A stretch of DNA of 64,000 nucleotides from Closterium sp. NIES-65 (GCA_948144175.1 CANXME010002307.1:1447001-1511000); one strand, 5' to 3'; counted from the first letter of the stretch, positions 1-14,900 are shown. Numbers and translations are program-made. Notes: generated by a model from the letters alone, not told the origin.

Positions 1-3000
1 CACTCAAGCAAAGCACTCAAGCAAAGCACTCAAGCAAAGCACTCAAGCAAAGCACTCAAGCAAAGCACTCAAGCAAAGCACTCAAGCAAAGCACTCAAGC
101 AAAGCACTCAAGCAAAGCACTCAAGAAAAGCACTCAAGAAAAGCACTCAAGCAAAGCACTCAAGCAAAGCACTCAAGCAAAGCACTCAAGCAAAGCACTC
201 AAGCAAAGCACTCAAGCAAAGCACTCAAGCAAAGCACTCAAGCAAAGCACTCAAGCAAAGCACTCAAGCAAAGCACTCAAGCAAAGCACTCAAGAAAAGC
301 ACTCAAGCAAAGCACTCAAGCAAAGCACTCAAGCAAAGCACTCAAGCAAAGCACTCAAGAAAAGCACTCAAGCAAAGCACTCAAGCAAAGCACTCAAGCA
401 AAGCACTCAAGCAAAGCACTCAAGAAAAGCACTCAAGCAAAGCACTCAAGCAAAGCACTCAAGAAAAGCACTCAAGCAAAGCACTCAAGCAAAGCACTCA
501 AGCAAAGCACTCAAGAAAAGCACTCAAGAAAAGCACTCAAGCAAAGCACTCAAGCAAAGCACTCAAGCAAAGCACTCAAGCAAAGCACTCAAGAAAAGCA
601 CTCAAGAAAAGCACTCAAGCAAAGCACTCAAGCAAAGCACTCAAGCAAAGCACTCAAGCAAAGCACTCAAGCAAAGCACTCAAGCAAAGCACTCAAGCAA
701 AGCACTCAAGCAAAGCACTCAAGCAAAGCACTCAAGCAAAGCACTCAAGAAAAGCACTCAAGCAAAGCACTCAAGCAAAGCACTCAAGAAAAGCACTCAA
801 GCAAAGCACTCAAGCAAAGCACTCAAGCAAAGCACTCAAGAAAAGCACTCAAGCAAAGCACTCAAGCAAAGCACTCAAGCAAAGCACTCAAGCAAAGCAC
901 TCAAGCAAAGCACTCAAGCAAAGCACTCAAGAAAAGCACTCAAGAAAGCACTCAAGCAAAGCACTCAAGCAAAGCACTCAAGCAAAGCACTCAAGAAAAG
1001 CACTCAAGCAAAGCACTCAAGCAAAGCACTCAAGCAAAGCACTCAAGCAAAGCACTCAAGCAAAGCACTCAAGCAAAGCACTCAAGAAAAGCACTCAAGA
1101 AAAGCACTCAAGCAAAGCACTCAAGCAAAGCACTCAAGCAAAGCACTCAAGCAAAGCACTCAAGCAAAGCACTCAAGAAAAGCACTCAAGCAAAGCACTC
1201 AAGCAAAGCACTCAAGCAAAGCACTCAAGAAAAGCACTCAAGAAAAGCACTCAAGCAAAGCACTCAAGCAAAGCACTCAAGCAAAGCACTCAAGCAAAGC
1301 ACTCAAGAAAAGCACTCAAGCAAAGCACTCAAGAAAAGCACTCAAGAAAAGCACTCAAGCAAAGCACTCAAGCAAAGCACTCAAGCAAAGCACTCAAGAA
1401 AAGCACTCAAGAAAAGCACTCAAGCAAAGCACTCAAGCAAAGCACTCAAGAAAAGCACTCAAGCAAAGCACTCAAGCAAAGCACTCAAGCAAAGCACTCA
1501 AGCAAAGCACTCAAGCAAAGCACTCAAGCAAAGCACTCAAGCAAAGCACTCAAGAAAAGCACTCAAGAAAGCACTCAAGCAAAGCACTCAAGCAAAGCAC
1601 TCAAGCAAAGCACTCAAGCAAAGCACTCAAGCAAAGCACTCAAGCAAAGCACTCAAGAAAAGCACTCAAGAAAGCACTCAAGCAAAGCACTCAAGCAAAG
1701 CACTCAAGCAAAGCACTCAAGAAAAGCACTCAAGCAAAGCACTCAAGAAAAGCACTCAAGAAAAGCACTCAAGCAAAGCACTCAAGCAAAGCACTCAAGC
1801 AAAGCACTCAAGCAAAGCACTCAAGCAAAGCACTCAAGCAAAGCACTCAAGCAAAGCACTCAAGAAAAGCACTCAAGAAAAGCACTCAAGCAAAGCACTC
1901 AAGCAAAGCACTCAAGCAAAGCACTCAAGCAAAGCACTCAAGCAAAGCACTCAAGAAAAGCACTCAAGCAAAGCACTCAAGCAAAGCACTCAAGCAAAGC
2001 ACTCAAGCAAAGCACTCAAGCAAAGCACTCAAGCAAAGCACTCAAGCAAAGCACTCAAGCAAAGCACTCAAGCAAAGCACTCAAGCAAAGCACTCAAGAA
2101 AAGCACTCAAGAAAAGCACTCAAGCAAAGCACTCAAGCAAAGCACTCAAGCAAAGCACTCAAGCAAAGCACTCAAGCAAAGCACTCAAGCAAAGCACTCA
2201 AGCAAAGCACTCAAGAAAAGCACTCAAGCAAAGCACTCAAGCAAAGCACTCAAGCAAAGCACTCAAGAAAAGCACTCAAGAAAAGCACTCAAGCAAAGCA
2301 CTCAAGCAAAGCACTCAAGCAAAGCACTCAAGCAAAGCACTCAAGCAAAGCACTCAAGCAAAGCACTCAAGCAAAGCACTCAAGAAAAGCACTCAAGAAA
2401 AGCACTCAAGCAAAGCACTCAAGCAAAGCACTCAAGCAAAGCACTCAAGCAAAGCACTCAAGCAAAGCACTCAAGCAAAGCACTCAAGCAAAGCACTCAA
2501 GCAAAGCACTCAAGCAAAGCACTCAAGCAAAGCACTCAAGCAAAGCACTCAAGCAAAGCACTCAAGCAAAGCACTCAAGCAAAGCACTCAAGCAAAGCAC
2601 TCAAGCAAAGCACTCAAGCAAAGCACTCAAGCAAAGCACTCAAGCAAAGCACTCAAGAAAAGCACTCAAGCAAAGCACTCAAGCAAAGCACTCAAGCAAA
2701 GCACTCAAGAAAAGCACTCAAGCAAAGCACTCAAGAAAAGCACTCAAGAAAAGCACTCAAGCAAAGCACTCAAGCAAAGCACTCAAGCAAAGCACTCAAG
2801 CAAAGCACTCAAGCAAAGCACTCAAGCAAAGCACTCAAGCAAAGCACTCAAGAAAAGCACTCAAGAAAAGCACTCAAGCAAAGCACTCAAGCAAAGCACT
2901 CAAGCAAAGCACTCAAGCAAAGCACTCAAGCAAAGCACTCAAGAAAAGCACTCAAGCAAAGCACTCAAGCAAAGCACTCAAGCAAAGCACTCAAGCAAAG

Positions 3001-6000
3001 CACTCAAGCAAAGCACTCAAGCAAAGCACTCAAGCAAAGCACTCAAGCAAAGCACTCAAGCAAAGCACTCAAGCAAAGCACTCAAGAAAAGCACTCAAGA
3101 AAAGCACTCAAGCAAAGCACTCAAGCAAAGCACTCAAGCAAAGCACTCAAGCAAAGCACTCAAGCAAAGCACTCAAGCAAAGCACTCAAGCAAAGCACTC
3201 AAGAAAAGCACTCAAGCAAAGCACTCAAGCAAAGCACTCAAGCAAAGCACTCAAGAAAAGCACTCAAGAAAAGCACTCAAGCAAAGCACTCAAGCAAAGC
3301 ACTCAAGCAAAGCACTCAAGCAAAGCACTCAAGCAAAGCACTCAAGCAAAGCACTCAAGCAAAGCACTCAAGAAAAGCACTCAAGAAAGCACTCAAGCAA
3401 AGCACTCAAGCAAAGCACTCAAGCAAAGCACTCAAGCAAAGCACTCAAGCAAAGCACTCAAGCAAAGCACTCAAGCAAAGCACTCAAGAAAAGCACTCAA
3501 GCAAAGCACTCAAGCAAAGCACTCAAGCAAAGCACTCAAGCAAAGCACTCAAGCAAAGCACTCAAGCAAAGCACTCAAGCAAAGCACTCAAGCAAAGCAC
3601 TCAAGAAAAGCACTCAAGAAAGCACTCAAGCAAAGCACTCAAGCAAAGCACTCAAGCAAAGCACTCAAGCAAAGCACTCAAGCAAAGCACTCAAGCAAAG
3701 CACTCAAGAAAAGCACTCAAGAAAAGCACTCAAGCAAAGCACTCAAGCAAAGCACTCAAGCAAAGCACTCAAGCAAAGCACTCAAGCAAAGCACTCAAGC
3801 AAAGCACTCAAGCAAAGCACTCAAGCAAAGCACTCAAGCAAAGCACTCAAGCAAAGCACTCAAGCAAAGCACTCAAGAAAAGCACTCAAGCAAAGCACTC
3901 AAGCAAAGCACTCAAGCAAAGCACTCAAGCAAAGCACTCAAGCAAAGCACTCAAGCAAAGCACTCAAGCAAAGCACTCAAGCAAAGCACTCAAGAAAAGC
4001 ACTCAAGCAAAGCACTCAAGAAAAGCACTCAAGAAAAGCACTCAAGCAAAGCACTCAAGCAAAGCACTCAAGCAAAGCACTCAAGCAAAGCACTCAAGCA
4101 AAGCACTCAAGAAAAGCACTCAAGCAAAGCACTCAAGCAAAGCACTCAAGCAAAGCACTCAAGCAAAGCACTCAAGCAAAGCACTCAAGAAAAGCACTCA
4201 AGCAAAGCACTCAAGCAAAGCACTCAAGCAAAGCACTCAAGCAAAGCACTCAAGAAAAGCACTCAAGCAAAGCACTCAAGCAAAGCACTCAAGCAAAGCA
4301 CTCAAGAAAAGCACTCAAGCAAAGCACTCAAGCAAAGCACTCAAGAAAAGCACTCAAGAAAAGCACTCAAGCAAAGCACTCAAGCAAAGCACTCAAGCAA
4401 AGCACTCAAGAAAAGCACTCAAGCAAAGCACTCAAGCAAAGCACTCAAGAAAAGCACTCAAGAAAAGCACTCAAGCAAAGCACTCAAGCAAAGCACTCAA
4501 GCAAAGCACTCAAGAAAAGCACTCAAGCAAAGCACTCAAGCAAAGCACTCAAGCAAAGCACTCAAGCAAAGCACTCAAGCAAAGCACTCAAGAAAAGCAC
4601 TCAAGCAAAGCACTCAAGCAAAGCACTCAAGCAAAGCACTCAAGCAAAGCACTCAAGAAAAGCACTCAAGCAAAGCACTCAAGCAAAGCACTCAAGCAAA
4701 GCACTCAAGCAAAGCACTCAAGCAAAGCACTCAAGCAAAGCACTCAAGCAAAGCACTCAAGAAAAGCACTCAAGCAAAGCACTCAAGCAAAGCACTCAAG
4801 CAAAGCACTCAAGAAAAGCACTCAAGCAAAGCACTCAAGCAAAGCACTCAAGAAAAGCACTCAAGCAAAGCACTCAAGCAAAGCACTCAAGCAAAGCACT
4901 CAAGCAAAGCACTCAAGAAAAGCACTCAAGCAAAGCACTCAAGCAAAGCACTCAAGCAAAGCACTCAAGCAAAGCACTCAAGAAAAGCACTCAAGAAAAG
5001 CACTCAAGCAAAGCACTCAAGCAAAGCACTCAAGCAAAGCACTCAAGAAAAGCACTCAAGCAAAGCACTCAAGCAAAGCACTCAAGCAAAGCACTCAAGC
5101 AAAGCACTCAAGCAAAGCACTCAAGCAAAGCACTCAAGAAAAGCACTCAAGCAAAGCACTCAAGCAAAGCACTCAAGCAAAGCACTCAAGCAAAGCACTC
5201 AAGCAAAGCACTCAAGCAAAGCACTCAAGCAAAGCACTCAAGCAAAGCACTCAAGCAAAGCACTCAAGCAAAGCACTCAAGAAAAGCACTCAAGAAAAGC
5301 ACTCAAGCAAAGCACTCAAGCAAAGCACTCAAGCAAAGCACTCAAGCAAAGCACTCAAGCAAAGCACTCAAGCAAAGCACTCAAGCAAAGCACTCAAGAA
5401 AAGCACTCAAGCAAAGCACTCAAGCAAAGCACTCAAGCAAAGCACTCAAGAAAAGCACTCAAGAAAAGCACTCAAGCAAAGCACTCAAGCAAAGCACTCA
5501 AGCAAAGCACTCAAGCAAAGCACTCAAGCAAAGCACTCAAGCAAAGCACTCAAGCAAAGCACTCAAGAAAAGCACTCAAGCAAAGCACTCAAGCAAAGCA
5601 CTCAAGCAAAGCACTCAAGAAAAGCACTCAAGAAAAGCACTCAAGCAAAGCACTCAAGCAAAGCACTCAAGCAAAGCACTCAAGCAAAGCACTCAAGCAA
5701 AGCACTCAAGCAAAGCACTCAAGCAAAGCACTCAAGAAAAGCACTCAAGAAAGCACTCAAGCAAAGCACTCAAGCAAAGCACTCAAGCAAAGCACTCAAG
5801 CAAAGCACTCAAGCAAAGCACTCAAGCAAAGCACTCAAGCAAAGCACTCAAGCAAAGCACTCAAGCAAAGCACTCAAGCAAAGCACTCAAGCAAAGCACT
5901 CAAGCAAAGCACTCAAGCAAAGCACTCAAGCAAAGCACTCAAGCAAAGCACTCAAGCAAAGCACTCAAGAAAGCACTCAAGAAAGCACTCAAGCAAAGCA

Positions 6001-9000
6001 CTCAAGCAAAGCACTCAAGCAAAGCACTCAAGCAAAGCACTCAAGCAAAGCACTCAAGCAAAGCACTCAAGAAAAGCACTCAAGAAAAGCACTCAAGCAA
6101 AGCACTCAAGCAAAGCACTCAAGCAAAGCACTCAAGCAAAGCACTCAAGCAAAGCACTCAAGCAAAGCACTCAAGCAAAGCACTCAAGCAAAGCACTCAA
6201 GAAAAGCACTCAAGCAAAGCACTCAAGCAAAGCACTCAAGAAAAGCACTCAAGAAAAGCACTCAAGAAAGCACTCAAGCAAAGCACTCAAGCAAAGCACT
6301 CAAGCAAAGCACTCAAGCAAAGCACTCAAGCAAAGCACTCAAGCAAAGCACTCAAGAAAAGCACTCAAGCAAAGCACTCAAGAAAAGCACTCAAGAAAAG
6401 CACTCAAGCAAAGCACTCAAGCAAAGCACTCAAGCAAAGCACTCAAGCAAAGCACTCAAGCAAAGCACTCAAGAAAAGCACTCAAGCAAAGCACTCAAGC
6501 AAAGCACTCAAGCAAAGCACTCAAGCAAAGCACTCAAGCAAAGCACTCAAGAAAGCACTCAAGCAAAGCACTCAAGCAAAGCACTCAAGCAAAGCACTCA
6601 AGCAAAGCACTCAAGAAAAGCACTCAAGCAAAGCACTCAAGCAAAGCACTCAAGCAAAGCACTCAAGCAAAGCACTCAAGCAAAGCACTCAAGCAAAGCA
6701 CTCAAGCAAAGCACTCAAGCAAAGCACTCAAGCAAAGCACTCAAGCAAAGCACTCAAGCAAAGCACTCAAGAAAAGCACTCAAGAAAAGCACTCAAGCAA
6801 AGCACTCAAGCAAAGCACTCAAGCAAAGCACTCAAGAAAAGCACTCAAGCAAAGCACTCAAGCAAAGCACTCAAGCAAAGCACTCAAGCAAAGCACTCAA
6901 GCAAAGCACTCAAGCAAAGCACTCAAGCAAAGCACTCAAGCAAAGCACTCAAGAAAGCACTCAAGCAAAGCACTCAAGCAAAGCACTCAAGCAAAGCACT
7001 CAAGCAAAGCACTCAAGAAAAGCACTCAAGCAAAGCACTCAAGCAAAGCACTCAAGCAAAGCACTCAAGCAAAGCACTCAAGCAAAGCACTCAAGCAAAG
7101 CACTCAAGAAAAGCACTCAAGAAAAGCACTCAAGCAAAGCACTCAAGCAAAGCACTCAAGCAAAGCACTCAAGAAAAGCACTCAAGAAAAGCACTCAAGC
7201 AAAGCACTCAAGCAAAGCACTCAAGCAAAGCACTCAAGAAAAGCACTCAAGCAAAGCACTCAAGCAAAGCACTCAAGCAAAGCACTCAAGCAAAGCACTC
7301 AAGCAAAGCACTCAAGCAAAGCACTCAAGCAAAGCACTCAAGAAAAGCACTCAAGCAAAGCACTCAAGCAAAGCACTCAAGCAAAGCACTCAAGCAAAGC
7401 ACTCAAGCAAAGCACTCAAGAAAAGCACTCAAGCAAAGCACTCAAGCAAAGCACTCAAGCAAAGCACTCAAGAAAAGCACTCAAGAAAAGCACTCAAGCA
7501 AAGCACTCAAGCAAAGCACTCAAGCAAAGCACTCAAGCAAAGCACTCAAGAAAAGCACTCAAGCAAAGCACTCAAGAAAAGCACTCAAGAAAAGCACTCA
7601 AGCAAAGCACTCAAGCAAAGCACTCAAGCAAAGCACTCAAGCAAAGCACTCAAGAAAAGCACTCAAGCAAAGCACTCAAGCAAAGCACTCAAGCAAAGCA
7701 CTCAAGCAAAGCACTCAAGCAAAGCACTCAAGCAAAGCACTCAAGCAAAGCACTCAAGCAAAGCACTCAAGCAAAGCACTCAAGCAAAGCACTCAAGAAA
7801 AGCACTCAAGAAAGCACTCAAGCAAAGCACTCAAGCAAAGCACTCAAGCAAAGCACTCAAGCAAAGCACTCAAGCAAAGCACTCAAGCAAAGCACTCAAG
7901 CAAAGCACTCAAGCAAAGCACTCAAGCAAAGCACTCAAGCAAAGCACTCAAGCAAAGCACTCAAGCAAAGCACTCAAGCAAAGCACTCAAGAAAAGCACT
8001 CAAGCAAAGCACTCAAGCAAAGCACTCAAGCAAAGCACTCAAGCAAAGCACTCAAGCAAAGCACTCAAGCAAAGCACTCAAGCAAAGCACTCAAGAAAGC
8101 ACTCAAGAAAAGCACTCAAGCAAAGCACTCAAGCAAAGCACTCAAGCAAAGCACTCAAGCAAAGCACTCAAGCAAAGCACTCAAGAAAAGCACTCAAGCA
8201 AAGCACTCAAGCAAAGCACTCAAGCAAAGCACTCAAGCAAAGCACTCAAGCAAAGCACTCAAGCAAAGCACTCAAGCAAAGCACTCAAGCAAAGCACTCA
8301 AGCAAAGCACTCAAGCAAAGCACTCAAGAAAAGCACTCAAGAAAAGCACTCAAGCAAAGCACTCAAGCAAAGCACTCAAGCAAAGCACTCAAGCAAAGCA
8401 CTCAAGCAAAGCACTCAAGCAAAGCACTCAAGCAAAGCACTCAAGAAAAGCACTCAAGCAAAGCACTCAAGCAAAGCACTCAAGCAAAGCACTCAAGCAA
8501 AGCACTCAAGAAAAGCACTCAAGCAAAGCACTCAAGCAAAGCACTCAAGCAAAGCACTCAAGCAAAGCACTCAAGCAAAGCACTCAAGCAAAGCACTCAA
8601 GCAAAGCACTCAAGAAAAGCACTCAAGCAAAGCACTCAAGCAAAGCACTCAAGCAAAGCACTCAAGCAAAGCACTCAAGCAAAGCACTCAAGCAAAGCAC
8701 TCAAGAAAGCACTCAAGAAAAGCACTCAAGCAAAGCACTCAAGCAAAGCACTCAAGCAAAGCACTCAAGAAAAGCACTCAAGAAAAGCACTCAAGCAAAG
8801 CACTCAAGCAAAGCACTCAAGCAAAGCACTCAAGCAAAGCACTCAAGAAAAGCACTCAAGCAAAGCACTCAAGAAAGCACTCAAGAAAAGCACTCAAGCA
8901 AAGCACTCAAGCAAAGCACTCAAGCAAAGCACTCAAGAAAAGCACTCAAGAAAAGCACTCAAGCAAAGCACTCAAGCAAAGCACTCAAGCAAAGCACTCA

Positions 9001-11978
9001 AGCAAAGCACTCAAGCAAAGCACTCAAGCAAAGCACTCAAGCAAAGCACTCAAGCAAAGCACTCAAGAAAAGCACTCAAGCAAAGCACTCAAGCAAAGCA
9101 CTCAAGCAAAGCACTCAAGCAAAGCACTCAAGCAAAGCACTCAAGCAAAGCACTCAAGCAAAGCACTCAAGCAAAGCACTCAAGCAAAGCACTCAAGCAA
9201 AGCACTCAAGCAAAGCACTCAAGCAAAGCACTCAAGAAAAGCACTCAAGCAAAGCACTCAAGAAAAGCACTCAAGAAAAGCACTCAAGCAAAGCACTCAA
9301 GCAAAGCACTCAAGCAAAGCACTCAAGAAAAGCACTCAAGAAAAGCACTCAAGCAAAGCACTCAAGCAAAGCACTCAAGCAAAGCACTCAAGCAAAGCAC
9401 TCAAGCAAAGCACTCAAGAAAAGCACTCAAGAAAAGCACTCAAGCAAAGCACTCAAGCAAAGCACTCAAGCAAAGCACTCAAGAAAAGCACTCAAGAAAA
9501 GCACTCAAGCAAAGCACTCAAGCAAAGCACTCAAGCAAAGCACTCAAGCAAAGCACTCAAGAAAAGCACTCAAGCAAAGCACTCAAGAAAAGCACTCAAG
9601 AAAAGCACTCAAGCAAAGCACTCAAGCAAAGCACTCAAGCAAAGCACTCAAGAAAAGCACTCAAGAAAAGCACTCAAGCAAAGCACTCAAGCAAAGCACT
9701 CAAGCAAAGCACTCAAGCAAAGCACTCAAGCAAAGCACTCAAGCAAAGCACTCAAGCAAAGCACTCAAGCAAAGCACTCAAGCAAAGCACTCAAGCAAAG
9801 CACTCAAGAAAAGCACTCAAGCAAAGCACTCAAGCAAAGCACTCAAGCAAAGCACTCAAGCAAAGCACTCAAGCAAAGCACTCAAGAAAGCACTCAAGAA
9901 AAGCACTCAAGCAAAGCACTCAAGCAAAGCACTCAAGCAAAGCACTCAAGAAAAGCACTCAAGAAAAGCACTCAAGCAAAGCACTCAAGCAAAGCACTCA
10001 AGCAAAGCACTCAAGCAAAGCACTCAAGAAAAGCACTCAAGCAAAGCACTCAAGAAAAGCACTCAAGCAAAGCACTCAAGCAAAGCACTCAAGCAAAGCA
10101 CTCAAGCAAAGCACTCAAGAAAGCACTCAAGAAAAGCACTCAAGCAAAGCACTCAAGCAAAGCACTCAAGCAAAGCACTCAAGCAAAGCACTCAAGCAAA
10201 GCACTCAAGAAAGCACTCAAGAAAAGCACTCAAGCAAAGCACTCAAGCAAAGCACTCAAGCAAAGCACTCAAGCAAAGCACTCAAGCAAAGCACTCAAGC
10301 AAAGCACTCAAGCAAAGCACTCAAGCAAAGCACTCAAGCAAAGCACTCAAGCAAAGCACTCAAGCAAAGCACTCAAGCAAAGCACTCAAGAAAAGCACTC
10401 AAGAAAAGCACTCAAGCAAAGCACTCAAGCAAAGCACTCAAGCAAAGCACTCAAGCAAAGCACTCAAGCAAAGCACTCAAGAAAGCACTCAAGCAAAGCA
10501 CTCAAGCAAAGCACTCAAGCAAAGCACTCAAGAAAAGCACTCAAGAAAAGCACTCAAGCAAAGCACTCAAGCAAAGCACTCAAGCAAAGCACTCAAGCAA
10601 AGCACTCAAGCAAAGCACTCAAGCAAAGCACTCAAGCAAAGCACTCAAGAAAAGCACTCAAGCAAAGCACTCAAGCAAAGCACTCAAGCAAAGCACTCAA
10701 GAAAAGCACTCAAGAAAAGCACTCAAGCAAAGCACTCAAGCAAAGCACTCAAGCAAAGCACTCAAGCAAAGCACTCAAGCAAAGCACTCAAGCAAAGCAC
10801 TCAAGCAAAGCACTCAAGCAAAGCACTCAAGCAAAGCACTCAAGCAAAGCACTCAAGCAAAGCACTCAAGCAAAGCACTCAAGAAAAGCACTCAAGCAAA
10901 GCACTCAAGCAAAGCACTCAAGCAAAGCACTCAAGCAAAGCACTCAAGCAAAGCACTCAAGCAAAGCACTCAAGCAAAGCACTCAAGAAAGCACTCAAGC
11001 AAAGCACTCAAGCAAAGCACTCAAGCAAAGCACTCAAGCAAAGCACTCAAGCAAAGCACTCAAGCAAAGCACTCAAGAAAAGCACTCAAGCAAAGCACTC
11101 AAGCAAAGCACTCAAGCAAAGCACTCAAGCAAAGCACTCAAGCAAAGCACTCAAGCAAAGCACTCAAGCAAAGCACTCAAGCAAAGCACTCAAGCAAAGC
11201 ACTCAAGCAAAGCACTCAAGCAAAGCACTCAAGAAAAGCACTCAAGCAAAGCACTCAAGCAAAGCACTCAAGCAAAGCACTCAAGCAAAGCACTCAAGCA
11301 AAGCACTCAAGCAAAGCACTCAAGCAAAGCACTCAAGAAAAGCACTCAAGAAAAGCACTCAAGCAAAGCACTCAAGCAAAGCACTCAAGCAAAGCACTCA
11401 AGAAAAGCACTCAAGCAAAGCACTCAAGCAAAGCACTCAAGCAAAGCACTCAAGCAAAGCACTCAAGCAAAGCACTCAAGCAAAGCACTCAAGCAAAGCA
11501 CTCAAGCAAAGCACTCAAGCAAAGCACTCAAGCAAAGCACTCAAGAAAAGCACTCAAGCAAAGCACTCAAGCAAAGCACTCAAGCAAAGCACTCAAGCAA
11601 AGCACTCAAGCAAAGCACTCAAGCAAAGCACTCAAGCAAAGCACTCAAGAAAAGCACTCAAGCAAAGCACTCAAGCAAAGCACTCAAGCAAAGCACTCAA
11701 GCAAAGCACTCAAGAAAAGCACTCAAGCAAAGCACTCAAGCAAAGCACTCAAGCAAAGCACTCAAGCAAAGCACTCAAGCAAAGCACTCAAGCAAAGCAC
11801 TCAAGCAAAGCACTCAAGAAAAGCACTCAAGCAAAGCACTCAAGCAAAGCACTCAAGCAAAGCACTCAAGAAAAGCACTCAAGCAAAGCACTCAAGCAAA
11901 GCACTCAAGCAAAGCACTCAAGCAAAGCACTCAAGCAAAGCACTCAAGCAAAGCACTCAAGCAAAGCACTCAAGAAAG
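1..11978 (+). repeat. Variant-rich zone 1 of the satellite
   Basis: In this zone A units (CACTCAAGAAAAG) are scattered singly and in pairs among C units; in the first kilobase about one unit in five is A. Twenty-one 12-bp units lie here. Up to about 6 kb most follow an A unit (A then d: 937, 1560, 1663, 3378, 3611, 5742), whereas from 8 to 10.2 kb most precede one (d then A: 8088, 8698, 8866, 9879, 10112, 10202). A back-to-back pair of 12-bp units sits at 5962-5985. Exact copies of the 234-bp module occur at 1183 and 9437, and the first half of the 572-bp module at 2871-3273. No gene or other element is present. Confidence 0.85.
5962..5985 (+). repeat. Back-to-back 12-bp monomers
   Basis: Two CACTCAAGAAAG units in succession, the only dd pair among the 67 d units counted. 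They occupy what is usually an AA pair elsewhere. Confidence 0.92.
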
Positions 11979-14900
11979 CACTCAAGCAAAGCACTCAAGC
12001 AAAGCACTCAAGCAAAGCACTCAAGCAAAGCACTCAAGCAAAGCACTCAAGCAAAGCACTCAAGCAAAGCACTCAAGCAAAGCACTCAAGCAAAGCACTC
12101 AAGCAAAGCACTCAAGCAAAGCACTCAAGCAAAGCACTCAAGCAAAGCACTCAAGCAAAGCACTCAAGCAAAGCACTCAAGCAAAGCACTCAAGCAAAGC
12201 ACTCAAGCAAAGCACTCAAGCAAAGCACTCAAGCAAAGCACTCAAGCAAAGCACTCAAGCAAAGCACTCAAGCAAAGCACTCAAGCAAAGCACTCAAGCA
12301 AAGCACTCAAGCAAAGCACTCAAGCAAAGCACTCAAGCAAAGCACTCAAGCAAAGCACTCAAGCAAAGCACTCAAGCAAAGCACTCAAGCAAAGCACTCA
12401 AGCAAAGCACTCAAGCAAAGCACTCAAGCAAAGCACTCAAGCAAAGCACTCAAGCAAAGCACTCAAGCAAAGCACTCAAGCAAAGCACTCAAGCAAAGCA
12501 CTCAAGCAAAGCACTCAAGCAAAGCACTCAAGCAAAGCACTCAAGCAAAGCACTCAAGCAAAGCACTCAAGCAAAGCACTCAAGCAAAGCACTCAAGCAA
12601 AGCACTCAAGCAAAGCACTCAAGCAAAGCACTCAAGCAAAGCACTCAAGCAAAGCACTCAAGCAAAGCACTCAAGCAAAGCACTCAAGCAAAGCACTCAA
12701 GCAAAGCACTCAAGAAAAGCACTCAAGCAAAGCACTCAAGCAAAGCACTCAAGCAAAGCACTCAAGCAAAGCACTCAAGCAAAGCACTCAAGCAAAGCAC
12801 TCAAGCAAAGCACTCAAGAAAAGCACTCAAGCAAAGCACTCAAGCAAAGCACTCAAGCAAAGCACTCAAGCAAAGCACTCAAGCAAAGCACTCAAGCAAA
12901 GCACTCAAGCAAAGCACTCAAGCAAAGCACTCAAGCAAAGCACTCAAGCAAAGCACTCAAGCAAAGCACTCAAGCAAAGCACTCAAGCAAAGCACTCAAG
13001 CAAAGCACTCAAGCAAAGCACTCAAGCAAAGCACTCAAGCAAAGCACTCAAGCAAAGCACTCAAGCAAAGCACTCAAGCAAAGCACTCAAGCAAAGCACT
13101 CAAGCAAAGCACTCAAGCAAAGCACTCAAGCAAAGCACTCAAGCAAAGCACTCAAGCAAAGCACTCAAGCAAAGCACTCAAGCAAAGCACTCAAGCAAAG
13201 CACTCAAGCAAAGCACTCAAGCAAAGCACTCAAGCAAAGCACTCAAGCAAAGCACTCAAGCAAAGCACTCAAGCAAAGCACTCAAGCAAAGCACTCAAGC
13301 AAAGCACTCAAGCAAAGCACTCAAGCAAAGCACTCAAGCAAAGCACTCAAGCAAAGCACTCAAGCAAAGCACTCAAGCAAAGCACTCAAGCAAAGCACTC
13401 AAGCAAAGCACTCAAGCAAAGCACTCAAGCAAAGCACTCAAGCAAAGCACTCAAGCAAAGCACTCAAGCAAAGCACTCAAGCAAAGCACTCAAGCAAAGC
13501 ACTCAAGCAAAGCACTCAAGCAAAGCACTCAAGCAAAGCACTCAAGAAAAGCACTCAAGCAAAGCACTCAAGCAAAGCACTCAAGCAAAGCACTCAAGCA
13601 AAGCACTCAAGCAAAGCACTCAAGCAAAGCACTCAAGCAAAGCACTCAAGCAAAGCACTCAAGCAAAGCACTCAAGCAAAGCACTCAAGCAAAGCACTCA
13701 AGCAAAGCACTCAAGCAAAGCACTCAAGCAAAGCACTCAAGCAAAGCACTCAAGCAAAGCACTCAAGCAAAGCACTCAAGCAAAGCACTCAAGCAAAGCA
13801 CTCAAGCAAAGCACTCAAGCAAAGCACTCAAGCAAAGCACTCAAGCAAAGCACTCAAGAAAAGCACTCAAGCAAAGCACTCAAGCAAAGCACTCAAGCAA
13901 AGCACTCAAGCAAAGCACTCAAGCAAAGCACTCAAGCAAAGCACTCAAGCAAAGCACTCAAGCAAAGCACTCAAGCAAAGCACTCAAGCAAAGCACTCAA
14001 GCAAAGCACTCAAGCAAAGCACTCAAGCAAAGCACTCAAGAAAAGCACTCAAGCAAAGCACTCAAGCAAAGCACTCAAGCAAAGCACTCAAGCAAAGCAC
14101 TCAAGCAAAGCACTCAAGCAAAGCACTCAAGCAAAGCACTCAAGCAAAGCACTCAAGAAAAGCACTCAAGCAAAGCACTCAAGCAAAGCACTCAAGCAAA
14201 GCACTCAAGCAAAGCACTCAAGCAAAGCACTCAAGCAAAGCACTCAAGCAAAGCACTCAAGCAAAGCACTCAAGCAAAGCACTCAAGCAAAGCACTCAAG
14301 CAAAGCACTCAAGCAAAGCACTCAAGCAAAGCACTCAAGAAAAGCACTCAAGCAAAGCACTCAAGCAAAGCACTCAAGCAAAGCACTCAAGCAAAGCACT
14401 CAAGCAAAGCACTCAAGCAAAGCACTCAAGCAAAGCACTCAAGCAAAGCACTCAAGCAAAGCACTCAAGCAAAGCACTCAAGCAAAGCACTCAAGAAAAG
14501 CACTCAAGCAAAGCACTCAAGCAAAGCACTCAAGCAAAGCACTCAAGCAAAGCACTCAAGAAAAGCACTCAAGCAAAGCACTCAAGCAAAGCACTCAAGC
14601 AAAGCACTCAAGCAAAGCACTCAAGCAAAGCACTCAAGCAAAGCACTCAAGCAAAGCACTCAAGCAAAGCACTCAAGCAAAGCACTCAAGCAAAGCACTC
14701 AAGCAAAGCACTCAAGCAAAGCACTCAAGCAAAGCACTCAAGCAAAGCACTCAAGCAAAGCACTCAAGCAAAGCACTCAAGCAAAGCACTCAAGCAAAGC
14801 ACTCAAGCAAAGCACTCAAGCAAAGCACTCAAGCAAAGCACTCAAGCAAAGCACTCAAGCAAAGCACTCAAGCAAAGCACTCAAGCAAAGCACTCAAGCA

